DNA of 5,726 bases from Bulleidia sp. GTDB lineage: Bacteria > Bacillota_I > Bacilli_A > Erysipelotrichales > Erysipelotrichaceae. Positions 1 to 5,726 of this stretch are shown here, piece by piece (within the stretch, counting starts at the first letter, position 1; each line of letters opens with the position of its first letter). The stretch covers positions 1-5,726 of the forward strand of contig JAEDEK010000120.1 in the NCBI GenBank assembly GCA_016293365.1, read 5' to 3'. A model generated the notes under the pieces. It was not told where the DNA came from. It was given only the letters and a program-made list of their open reading frames with translations, and searched no databases. The position numbers were made by a program, and so were the translations under genes.

Positions 1-64
1 AACAGTTCAAAAATCGGCCTGATCAAAAAAGGCATTATATGCTGATTGTTGGGATGGGCAGTAA

Positions 65-93
65 TTGAAATTAAGGGATAAAAAGGATATTTT
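65..93 (+). promoter_or_regulatory. Possible upstream promoter in the fic leader
   Basis: A TTGAAA -35-like box (65-70) is followed after 17 bases by TATTTT (88-93). A second -10-like hexamer, TATACT (96-101), has no -35 box at good spacing. A transcript starting near 100 would carry the 122-158 dyad as an RNA hairpin in the fic leader. AT-rich DNA produces such matches by chance, so this is weaker than the promoter at 140-167. Confidence 0.3.
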
Positions 94-121
94 TTTATAC
101 TGAAAGACCTGTTAAATGTAC

Positions 122-158
122 GATTGCGACTAAAAATCATTGATATTTAGTCGCAATC
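122..158. repeat. 37-base inverted repeat (operator-like dyad or terminator hairpin) before fic
   Basis: The arms GATTGCGACTAAA (122-134) and TTTAGTCGCAATC (146-158) are perfect reverse complements. The symmetry continues inward with ATCA (136-139) against TGAT (141-144), so 17 of 18 positions match around a single central base at 140. The only mismatch is 135/145. Two readings are possible. As DNA it is an operator-like dyad, because the promoter -35 box and spacer at 140-161 lie in its centre and right half. As RNA it is a strong hairpin followed by only four Ts (159-162), which would make a modest intrinsic terminator for upstream transcription. I favour the operator reading because of the promoter overlap and the short T tract. 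The winged helix of the adjacent Fic protein is an obvious candidate ligand, but this is inference. Confidence 0.8.
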
Positions 159-167
159 TTTTAAAAT
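140..167 (+). promoter_or_regulatory. Likely sigma-A promoter for the fic operon
   Basis: TTGATA (140-145) and TAAAAT (162-167) are separated by 16 bases, a good match to the vegetative consensus. The predicted transcription start is near 174, leaving a leader of only about 15 bases with AGAGG (176-180) placed 9 bases before the fic ATG. The -35 box begins at the centre of the 37-base dyad and the dyad's right arm fills most of the spacer. A protein bound to the dyad would therefore block RNA polymerase directly. The boxes are seen in the sequence; the repression is inferred. Confidence 0.55.
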
Positions 168-189
168 AAAAGTACAGAGGTAAAAAAGT

Positions 190-1383
190 ATGGATTATTT
201 ATCTATATACAAGGCTTCTTTTATTGGAAAAGGAGAATCTGAATATAAAAAAAGATACAATTCAGACTGCACATTACATTTTGATATCGGTCCTGAAAAA
301 GATTCTTCGTTTTTCTATTTGAACATGGATCTTATTTTGATAATGGAAGAAATAATGTTGATAAATGATAAAATTATTTATCAGCGGCACAATGGAGGCA
401 ATTTTATTCATTCTTGGGAATACAACTATTCTCTTGTAGAAGAAATCATGCTCAGTAATGAAATTGAAGGTGTGAGCAGTACACGAAAAGAACTGACAGA
501 GCTTTTAGATATTAAAAAACCAGAAAAATATAAAAGATTATATGGAATGGTGAATAAATACAGGTCAATTTTTGATAAAAATAAGGAATTTGTTCCTATC
601 AGGAATGCAAAGGAATTCAGAAATGTTTATGATGAGATTATCCTTGAAGATATAAGAAGAGAATCACCTGAAGATATTCCCGATGGAAGAATATTCAGGA
701 AAGAAGAAGTTAATGTTGAATCCTCAACAAAGACAATACATAAAGGATTGTATCCAGAAGATAGAATAATTCAATGTATGGATAAGGCGTTGATGGTATT
801 AAATGATGAGAAAATACCATGTCTTATTAGAGTGGCATTGTCTCATTATTTTGTTGGCTATATTCATCCTTTCTATGATGGAAACGGAAGAATGTCACGT
901 TATATATCCAGTTACTATATGACACAGGTACTTGATCCTGTATCAGCACTCAGATTATCATCTGCATGTAAGAAAAGACAAAAAGATTACTATCAAGCAT
1001 TTAAAATTACAAATGATCCGAGAAACAAGGGTGATATTACATACTTTGTTATGATGTTCCTGGATATTCTAAAAGATGGTTTAAAGGAGTATTTGTCAGT
1101 ATTAAGTTATAAAACAGATCAATACCGGTATTACAAAGACCTCATAAAGAATCTGAATATTGATGAACGATCCAAGAAGATCTTACAGCTGATCTTTGAA
1201 GTGTCTATGTTTTCTTATAAGAAAGCTGATATATCTACAATCATGAAAGGAACTGGCTTGTCTAAAGCAACTGTATCCAACCGAATCAAAGGACTAGAAG
1301 AAAAATCGTACATCATCAGAAAAAGACAAGGGAAAACTACTTTTTTTGAGTTTAATGAAGATCTGACAGAGGAATCTGCATGA
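190..1383 (+). CDS. Fic-domain protein (probable AMP transferase) with C-terminal winged helix
   Basis: This 397-residue protein belongs to the Fic family, whose members usually move AMP from ATP to a hydroxyl side chain of a target protein. The complete active-site motif is present as HPFYDGNGRMSR (residues 226-237), with catalytic His226, Mg-binding Asp230, and the Gly/Asn/Arg anion-binding loop including Arg234 and Arg237. Ahead of it, SNEIEG (89-94) fits the inhibitory motif (S/T)xxxE(G/N); Glu93 would clash with the ATP gamma-phosphate, so this is a class II, self-inhibited Fic protein. Residues about 343-389 form a winged helix (SKATVSNRIKGLEEKSYI is the recognition-helix region), suggesting DNA binding or protein contact. 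No signal peptide or membrane segment is seen. The start is supported by AGAGG 9 bases upstream. The stop overlaps the next gene's start as ATGA, implying translational coupling. The gene looks more AT-rich than the rml genes. The target protein is unknown, and the winged helix may autoregulate at the upstream dyad. Confidence 0.93.
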   Translation: MDYLSIYKASFIGKGESEYKKRYNSDCTLHFDIGPEKDSSFFYLNMDLILIMEEIMLINDKIIYQRHNGGNFIHSWEYNYSLVEEIMLSNEIEGVSSTRKELTELLDIKKPEKYKRLYGMVNKYRSIFDKNKEFVPIRNAKEFRNVYDEIILEDIRRESPEDIPDGRIFRKEEVNVESSTKTIHKGLYPEDRIIQCMDKALMVLNDEKIPCLIRVALSHYFVGYIHPFYDGNGRMSRYISSYYMTQVLDPVSALRLSSACKKRQKDYYQAFKITNDPRNKGDITYFVMMFLDILKDGLKEYLSVLSYKTDQYRYYKDLIKNLNIDERSKKILQLIFEVSMFSYKKADISTIMKGTGLSKATVSNRIKGLEEKSYIIRKRQGKTTFFEFNEDLTEESA

Positions 1384-2555
1384 AAAAACAGGGATACTAT
1401 ACAACTGGTGAATTTGCCGAAAAAGCACATGTCACATTGCGTACCATCCGGTGGTATGACAGTAAGAATCTTCTGAAGCCAAGTGCCTATACAGAAGGTG
1501 GAGCAAGACTGTATACGGATGCAGATCTTGCCAAACTGCAGCAGATTCTATTGTTCAAATATCTTGGCTTTTCTCTGGATGATATCCGTGAAATGGTTAT
1601 GACGGGTGGAGATGAAGAATATCTTCTTGGTTCATTGGATATACAGAAAAAACTGGTACAGGAAAAGATCGAAGAGCTGAATGATGTATATCAGGCATTG
1701 GACAGGACAAAAGATGCGATAGAAAAACACCATGGGAAAGAACTGAATGCCATGCTGAACCTGATTCATATAACCGGCGCAGACCAGTCATTGAAAACAC
1801 AGTACCTGAACTCTACAAATGTGGCTGCACGGATCAAACTTCACAGTGAATACTCAGTGAATCAGGAAGGCTGGTTTCCATGGCTGTATCGGATGTCTGA
1901 TATACAGGATGGCATGAATATACTTGAGATCGGTTGTGGTAATGGAGCGCTATGGCTGGAAAACATGAATCACATACCACCACATGTTCATATCACGTTA
2001 AGTGATATTTCAGATGGTATGTTAAGAGATGCAAGAAATTCCATCAATGATGAAAGATTCTCATTTTCATGTTTTAATGCAGAAAAGATACCATTTGAAG
2101 ATGAAAGCTTTGATGTTGTTTATGCCAATCATATGCTCTTCTATTGTGAGAATATTGATCTTGTGGTAAAGGAGTGCAGACGTGTGCTCAAAAAAGGCGG
2201 AAAGCTGATCTGCAGTACATACAGTAAAAGACACATGAAAGAAATAACAGAGTTAGTACAGGAATTTGATAAGGACATTGTATTATCTTCAGATGTGCTG
2301 TATGAAAGATTTGGCCTGGATAATGGAAATAATATATTAAACAGATATTTTGATTCTGTAGAATGTATCCGGTATGAGGATTCCATAGAGATCAGTGACA
2401 GTGAACCACTGATCAACTATATTGTTTCCTGCCATGGCAACCAGAACAGAATACTGATTGACCACTATCGTGAGTTCAGAGATTTTGTGGCAGATAAGGT
2501 AAAAAACGGATTTCATATTACAAAAGATGCAGGAATATTCATTGGAATTGTGTGA
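1380..2555 (+). CDS. MerR-family regulator fused to a class I SAM-dependent methyltransferase
   Basis: This 391-residue protein has two parts. Residues about 6-74 are a MerR DNA-binding domain: YTTGEFAEKAHVTLRTIRWY is the helix-turn-helix, GARLY the wing, and LLFKYLGFSLDDIREM the second helical pair. A charged helix (about 86-118) is the expected antiparallel dimerisation coil. Residues about 145-330 are a Rossmann-type methyltransferase: ILEIGCGNG (181-189) is the glycine-rich SAM-binding motif I, Asp209 in LSDIS is the acidic residue after strand 2, FDVVYANHMLF (244-254) is strand 4, and RRVLKKGGKL (267-276) is the typical turn before strand 5. This resembles small-molecule or UbiE-like methyltransferases rather than DNA methylases, since no NPPY or PC motif is seen. 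In MerR proteins the C-terminal part normally senses an effector, so the methyltransferase may act as sensor, enzyme or both. The start overlaps the fic stop (ATGA), with AGAGGA (1368-1373) 6 bases ahead. Substrate and target promoter are unknown. Confidence 0.9.
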   Translation: MKKQGYYTTGEFAEKAHVTLRTIRWYDSKNLLKPSAYTEGGARLYTDADLAKLQQILLFKYLGFSLDDIREMVMTGGDEEYLLGSLDIQKKLVQEKIEELNDVYQALDRTKDAIEKHHGKELNAMLNLIHITGADQSLKTQYLNSTNVAARIKLHSEYSVNQEGWFPWLYRMSDIQDGMNILEIGCGNGALWLENMNHIPPHVHITLSDISDGMLRDARNSINDERFSFSCFNAEKIPFEDESFDVVYANHMLFYCENIDLVVKECRRVLKKGGKLICSTYSKRHMKEITELVQEFDKDIVLSSDVLYERFGLDNGNNILNRYFDSVECIRYEDSIEISDSEPLINYIVSCHGNQNRILIDHYREFRDFVADKVKNGFHITKDAGIFIGIV

Positions 2556-2589
2556 AATGATGTGAATTTCATACAATTCTTTCTTTTTT
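2545..2589 (+). terminator. Intrinsic terminator after the fic/merR-methyltransferase operon
   Basis: GAATTGTGTGAAAT (2545-2558) pairs with ATTTCATACAATTC (2566-2579). This gives 14 pairs, including one G-U pair (2552/2572), around the 7-base loop GATGTGA. It is followed directly by TTTCTTTTTT (2580-2589). The stem is AT-rich, but its length and the T tract make a convincing factor-independent terminator. Its left arm includes the last codons and the stop codon (2553-2555) of the methyltransferase gene, so a ribosome finishing translation would cover part of the stem. Confidence 0.7.
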
Positions 2590-2591
2590 AC

Positions 2592-2622
2592 TTGTACATG
2601 ACGTAACGTAATCTTATAAGAT
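2592..2622 (+). promoter_or_regulatory. Likely promoter of the rml operon with palindrome over the -10 box
   Basis: TTGTAC (2592-2597) and TATAAG (2615-2620) are separated by 17 bases. The -10 box lies inside a perfect 12-base palindrome, ATCTTATAAGAT (2611-2622). The spacer holds a tandem ACGTA ACGTA (2601-2610). Transcription would start near 2627, giving a leader of about 25 bases before rmlA. The -35 box is only a partial consensus match. The location, just after a terminator and just before a four-gene operon, supports the call. Confidence 0.5.
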
Positions 2623-2640
2623 GGCAATGTAGTAAAAACC

Positions 2641-2646
2641 AGGAGG
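2641..2646 (+). promoter_or_regulatory. Consensus ribosome binding site fixing the rmlA start
   Basis: AGGAGG lies 5 bases before the ATG at 2652. It is the strongest ribosome site in the window and settles the start of rmlA, whose MKGIILAGG beginning also matches the family N-terminus. Confidence 0.85.
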
Positions 2647-2651
2647 TTCAT

Positions 2652-3566
2652 ATGAAAGGTATTATTCTGGCAGGTGGATCAGGAACACGTCTGTATCCAC
2701 TGACACGCGTTACATCCAAGCAGTTATTGCCGGTTTATGACAAACCGATGATCTTCTATCCGATCAGTACACTGATGCTGGCTGGTATCAGAGATATTCT
2801 GATTATTTCCACACCACAGGATCTTCCAAATTTTGAAAGACTGTTAGGCGATGGAAGTGAATTCGGGGTTCACTTTGAATACAAGGTACAGGAAGTTCCA
2901 AATGGACTTGCGCAGGCATTTGTATTAGGTGAAGAATTCATCGGCGATGATAATGTCTGTCTTGTACTGGGTGATAACATCTTCTACGGCAATCATTTTG
3001 GAAGAATGTTAAGATCTGCAGTCAGAAATGCGGAAGAGAATGGCAGGGCAACTGTATTCGGTAAGTATGTCAATGATCCGGAAAGATTCGGTATCGCTGA
3101 ATTTGACGAAAACGGAGCTGTGATCTCTCTTGAAGAAAAACCAGCTGAGCCAAAGAGCAATTATGCGGTTGTAGGTCTGTATTTCTATGACAACAGAGTT
3201 GTTGAATATGCGAAGAAGCTGGAACCATCTGCACGTGGAGAATATGAAATTACAGATCTCAACAGAATCTATCTGGAAAACGGTGATCTGGATTGTCAGG
3301 TGCTGGGAAGAGGCTTCTCATGGATTGACACAGGAACAATTGAGTCCATGGCTGAAGCTACCAACTATGTACGTTCCATTGAGCATATTCAGGGAATCAG
3401 AATTTCTGTTCCTGAAGAGATTGCATTCTATAACAAGTGGATTGATGAAAAACAGCTGCTGGCTACAGCAGATGTATATGGCAAGAGTCCATATGGTGAC
3501 TATCTGAGAAATCTGGCCAAAAACAGTATCCAGGGTCCGATCAACAAGCAGAGCAAAGGAGAATAG
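2652..3566 (+). CDS. rfbA: Glucose-1-phosphate thymidylyltransferase (RmlA)
   Basis: RmlA catalyses the first step of dTDP-L-rhamnose synthesis: dTTP plus glucose-1-phosphate gives dTDP-glucose and pyrophosphate, in the cytoplasm. The 304 residues match the usual family length of about 290-300. The N-terminal nucleotide-binding signature GGSGTRLYPLT (8-18) and the SKQLLPVYDKPM segment (22-33) are intact. LGDNIFYG (106-113) carries the metal-binding Asp108. EEKP (161-164), GEYEIT (196-201) and WIDTG (224-228), with the second metal-binding Asp226, complete the sugar and metal sites. The C-terminal helical stretch (about 250-290) corresponds to the allosteric and oligomerisation region of the long-form enzyme, which is typically inhibited by dTDP-rhamnose. 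It is the first gene of the rml operon, with its own promoter and an AGGAGG site, and ends 5 bases before rmlB. Nothing is missing or disrupted. Confidence 0.97.
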   Translation: MKGIILAGGSGTRLYPLTRVTSKQLLPVYDKPMIFYPISTLMLAGIRDILIISTPQDLPNFERLLGDGSEFGVHFEYKVQEVPNGLAQAFVLGEEFIGDDNVCLVLGDNIFYGNHFGRMLRSAVRNAEENGRATVFGKYVNDPERFGIAEFDENGAVISLEEKPAEPKSNYAVVGLYFYDNRVVEYAKKLEPSARGEYEITDLNRIYLENGDLDCQVLGRGFSWIDTGTIESMAEATNYVRSIEHIQGIRISVPEEIAFYNKWIDEKQLLATADVYGKSPYGDYLRNLAKNSIQGPINKQSKGE

Positions 3567-3571
3567 GAAAA

Positions 3572-4603
3572 ATGAATATTTTAGTAACAGGCGGTGCCGG
3601 CTTTATCGGCAGTAACTTCGTATTCCTCGAACTCAAGGAACATCCGGAAGACAGAATCATCTGTGTAGATAAGCTGACATATGCAGGTAACCTGAAGACA
3701 TTGAAAGATGTCATGGACAACCCTCAGTTTGTATTCTATAAGACAGATATCTGTGATCGTGAAGCAATTGATGAAATCTTTGCCAAGGAAAGACCTGACA
3801 TTGTTGTCAATTTCGCTGCAGAATCTCATGTAGACCGTTCCATCGAAAACCCTGAAGTATTCCTTGAAACAAACATCATCGGTACATCTGTTCTGATGGA
3901 TGCTTCCCGTAAATACGGAGTCAAGAGATACCATCAGGTATCTACAGATGAAGTATATGGTGATCTGCCATTAGACAGACCTGATCTGTTCTTTACAGAA
4001 AACACACCACTTCATACATCTTCTCCATATTCTTCTTCCAAGGCTGGAGCAGACTTATTAGTAAATGCATACCACAGAACATTCGGATTACCGACAACGA
4101 TTTCCAGATGTTCCAATAACTATGGTCCATATCAGTTCCCTGAAAAACTGATTCCTCTGATGATTGCCAATGCACTGGCTGATAAGAATCTTCCTGTATA
4201 TGGTGAAGGTATCAATGTTCGTGACTGGCTGTATGTTGAAGATCACTGCAAGGCAATTGATCTGATTATCCGTAAGGGTACAGTTGGTGAAGTATACAAC
4301 ATCGGTGGTCATAACGAAATGAGAAACATCGATATCGTAAAAATCATTCTTGAAGAACTCGGCAAGCCTGAATCTCTGATTGTACATGTTACAGACAGAA
4401 AGGGTCACGACCAGAGATATGCGATTGATCCTGCAAAGATTCACGCTGAACTGGGATGGCTGCCTGAAACAATGTTCAAAGATGGTATCAAGAAGACAAT
4501 CAGATGGTACCTTGATAACAAGGAATGGTGGGAAGATATCATTTCCGGTGATTATCAGAACTACTATGCTGAAATGTACGGCAAGAAGGAAGTAATCGAC
4601 TGA
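3572..4603 (+). CDS. rfbB: dTDP-glucose 4,6-dehydratase (RmlB)
   Basis: RmlB converts dTDP-glucose to dTDP-4-keto-6-deoxyglucose using bound NAD+, the second step of rhamnose donor synthesis. The 343-residue protein is an extended short-chain dehydrogenase. TGGAGFIG (6-13) is the NAD-binding glycine loop, VDKLTYAGN (32-40) is the family-specific strand 2 segment, and FAAESHVDRS (81-90) follows strand 4. STDEVYG (124-130) contains the dehydratase catalytic pair Asp126 and Glu127. YSSSK (153-157) is the YxxxK motif, with catalytic Tyr153 and Lys157. SNNYGPYQFPEKLIP (181-195) and the RDWLYVEDH segment (217-225) shape the nucleotide-sugar pocket. AAAGGAG (3555-3561), inside the end of rmlA, serves as ribosome site 10 bases ahead of the ATG. 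The stop TGA shares its A with the rmlD start (TGATG), so the two are translationally coupled. Confidence 0.97.
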   Translation: MNILVTGGAGFIGSNFVFLELKEHPEDRIICVDKLTYAGNLKTLKDVMDNPQFVFYKTDICDREAIDEIFAKERPDIVVNFAAESHVDRSIENPEVFLETNIIGTSVLMDASRKYGVKRYHQVSTDEVYGDLPLDRPDLFFTENTPLHTSSPYSSSKAGADLLVNAYHRTFGLPTTISRCSNNYGPYQFPEKLIPLMIANALADKNLPVYGEGINVRDWLYVEDHCKAIDLIIRKGTVGEVYNIGGHNEMRNIDIVKIILEELGKPESLIVHVTDRKGHDQRYAIDPAKIHAELGWLPETMFKDGIKKTIRWYLDNKEWWEDIISGDYQNYYAEMYGKKEVID

Positions 4604-5526
4604 TGAAGGTATTTGTGACAGGCGTCGGGGGACAGCTTGGACACGATGTGATGAATGAACTGGATGGAAGGGGCTATGAAGGCATTGGCTCTGACATTCA
4701 GCCTGTATATTCCGGTGTTCAGGATGGCACTCCTGTTACACAGGCACCATATATTTCTTTGGATATTACAGATGCAGAATCTGTAAAGAAAGTCATTACA
4801 GAAGTTAATCCGGATGTTGTTATCCACTGCGCAGCGTGGACTGCTGTGGATATGGCGGAAGATGATGATAAAGTGGAAAAAGTAAGAGCCATAAACGCTG
4901 GTGGCACACAGAATATCGCAGATATCTGTAAGGTGCTTGGCTGTAAAATGATGTATATTTCCACAGACTATGTATTTGATGGTCAGGGTACAGAACCTTG
5001 GACTCCGGACTGCAAGGACTACAATCCGATCAATGTATACGGAAAGACAAAGCTTGAAGGAGAACTGGCTGTATCCAATACATTGGAGAAATACTTCATT
5101 GTACGTATTGCATGGGTATTCGGTAAAAACGGCAAGAACTTTATCAAGACCATGCTTAAGGTTGGAAAGAACCACGATGAAGTAAGAGTTGTCAATGATC
5201 AGATCGGGACACCTACCTATACATTTGATCTGGCAAGACTGCTTGTCGATATGGTGGAAACAGAAAAATACGGTTACTATCATGCGACAAATGAAGGCGG
5301 CTATATTTCCTGGTATGATTTCACAAAGGAAATCTACAGGGTGGCAGGTTATTCCACGAAGGTCACTCCTGTGACAACACAGGAATATGGTTTAAGCAAG
5401 GCTGCACGGCCATTCAATTCCAGACTGGATAAGTCCAAACTTGTGGAAAATGGATTTAATCCATTACCGACATGGCAGGATGCAGTAAAGAGATATATTG
5501 ATGAACTGGATATGGAGAATCTTTGA
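4603..5526 (+). CDS. rfbD: dTDP-4-dehydrorhamnose reductase (RmlD)
   Basis: RmlD performs the last step, reducing dTDP-4-keto-L-rhamnose to dTDP-L-rhamnose with NAD(P)H. The 307-residue protein is a short-chain dehydrogenase. GVGGQLG (7-13) is the nucleotide-binding loop, HCAAWTAVDMAE (75-86) and INAGGT (97-102) are typical RmlD segments, and STDYVFDG (120-127) precedes the catalytic YGKTK (146-150; Tyr146, Lys150). RIAWVFG (168-174), DQIGTPTYT (199-207) and RPFNSRLDKSKL (269-280) build the substrate pocket. Residues about 33-48 form an extra loop between strand 2 and the LDITD segment, compared with the E. coli enzyme as I recall it; this loop is probably ordinary for Gram-positive anaerobes. 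The ATG overlaps the rmlB stop by one base, with AAGGA (4586-4590) 12 bases upstream. The opposite strand is open for 239 codons here, but that is a shadow of this gene. Confidence 0.95.
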   Translation: MKVFVTGVGGQLGHDVMNELDGRGYEGIGSDIQPVYSGVQDGTPVTQAPYISLDITDAESVKKVITEVNPDVVIHCAAWTAVDMAEDDDKVEKVRAINAGGTQNIADICKVLGCKMMYISTDYVFDGQGTEPWTPDCKDYNPINVYGKTKLEGELAVSNTLEKYFIVRIAWVFGKNGKNFIKTMLKVGKNHDEVRVVNDQIGTPTYTFDLARLLVDMVETEKYGYYHATNEGGYISWYDFTKEIYRVAGYSTKVTPVTTQEYGLSKAARPFNSRLDKSKLVENGFNPLPTWQDAVKRYIDELDMENL

Positions 5527-5529
5527 GAG

Positions 5530-5726
5530 ATGGGACAGATTAAAGTAGAAAAAAATGTTGGTGGTATTGAAGGACTGTGTGTTATTTCACCTGCAGTACA
5601 TGGAGATAACAGAGGTTACTTCATGGAAACATATAACCAGAATGATATGAAGGAAGCCGGCTTTGATATCAACTTTGTACAGGATAATCAGTCCATGAGT
5701 GTCAAAGGTGTATTAAGAGGACTTCA
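5530..5726 (+). CDS. rfbC: dTDP-4-dehydrorhamnose 3,5-epimerase (RmlC), 3' end cut by window
   Basis: Only the first 65 codons plus two bases are present; the frame is open to the window edge. The translation begins MGQIKVEKNVGGIEGLCV and contains DNRGYFMETYN (26-36), FVQDNQS (49-55) and KGVLRGL (59-65). These are hallmarks of RmlC, the cupin-fold enzyme that epimerises carbons 3 and 5 of dTDP-4-keto-6-deoxyglucose. The last two bases, CA, would begin the conserved catalytic His of the LRGLH motif. The complete protein should be about 180-190 residues. The start lies 3 bases after the rmlD stop. GGAG at 5514-5517 is 12 bases upstream, a slightly long spacing, so translation may depend on ribosomes finishing rmlD. 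Confidence 0.94.
   Translation, partial: MGQIKVEKNVGGIEGLCVISPAVHGDNRGYFMETYNQNDMKEAGFDINFVQDNQSMSVKGVLRGL

Noticed and set aside
1..45. Possible C-terminal tail of an upstream gene (reads NSSKIGLIKKGIIC then TGA in frame 1)
   Set aside because: Fourteen codons are too few to recognise a family. Frame 3 is also open to a stop at 66-68, so neither frame can be chosen.
122..162. Dyad called only as an intrinsic terminator of an upstream gene
   Set aside because: Only four Ts follow the stem and the region contains a good promoter. The terminator reading is kept as an alternative, not as the main call.
190..1383. Classic Fic/Doc toxin-antitoxin pair with a separate small antitoxin
   Set aside because: No small antitoxin ORF precedes or follows fic. 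The inhibitory motif is inside the protein itself (89-94), and the partner gene is a large MerR-methyltransferase.
1380..2555. DNA methyltransferase of a restriction-modification system
   Set aside because: No adenine- or cytosine-methylase catalytic motif is seen and no restriction gene is nearby. The fold signature fits small-molecule methyltransferases.
2337..2651. Minus-strand open frame of 104 codons across the intergenic region
   Set aside because: It runs antisense through the terminator and promoter and has no recognisable protein features.
3581..4444. Minus-strand open frames of 117, 60 and 118 codons opposite rmlB
   Set aside because: These are shadows of rmlB codon structure with no domain signature or start context.
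4564..5283. Open frame of 239 codons on the minus strand
   Set aside because: It lies antisense to rmlD, a clear family member. The translation is rich in Cys, His and Ile with no recognisable motif, and I see no convincing ribosome site. It is a reading-frame shadow.

Overview
The window looks like a piece of chromosome from a low-GC Gram-positive (Bacillota) bacterium, probably a gut-type Clostridia or Erysipelotrichia member. The reasons are purine-rich AGGAGG-type ribosome sites, standard-code ORFs rich in A/T-ending codons, AT-rich promoters with TTG-type -35 boxes, and the character of the proteins. No rRNA, tRNA, CRISPR array, transposase or integrase is visible, so the genus cannot be fixed from this sequence.

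Layout. Bases 1-189 are mostly non-coding. They hold an AT-rich leader with a striking, nearly perfect 37-base dyad (122-158) whose centre and right arm coincide with a good sigma-A-like promoter. Bases 190-2555 are a tight two-gene unit. The first gene is a Fic-domain protein with an N-terminal inhibitory motif and a C-terminal winged helix. It overlaps by 4 bases (ATGA) the second gene, a MerR-type DNA-binding domain fused to a class I SAM-dependent methyltransferase. This unit ends in an intrinsic terminator that overlaps the last codons of the second gene (2545-2589). A new promoter carrying a perfect 12-base palindrome follows (2592-2622). From 2652 to the window end runs a dTDP-L-rhamnose operon in the order rmlA (rfbA), rmlB (rfbB), rmlD (rfbD), rmlC (rfbC), with the last gene cut by the window edge.

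How the genes work together. RmlA activates glucose-1-phosphate with dTTP. RmlB oxidises and dehydrates the product to the 4-keto-6-deoxy sugar, RmlC epimerises it and RmlD reduces it to dTDP-L-rhamnose, a precursor for cell-wall or capsular polysaccharide. These genes are very close together (5-base gap, 1-base overlap, 3-base gap) and are surely co-transcribed. The upstream fic/merR-methyltransferase pair is probably a separate transcription unit with its own operator-like dyad. Its cellular targets cannot be read from the sequence. It is the most interesting part of the window: a possible AMPylation plus methylation regulatory module, adjacent to but apparently insulated from a housekeeping sugar-nucleotide operon.
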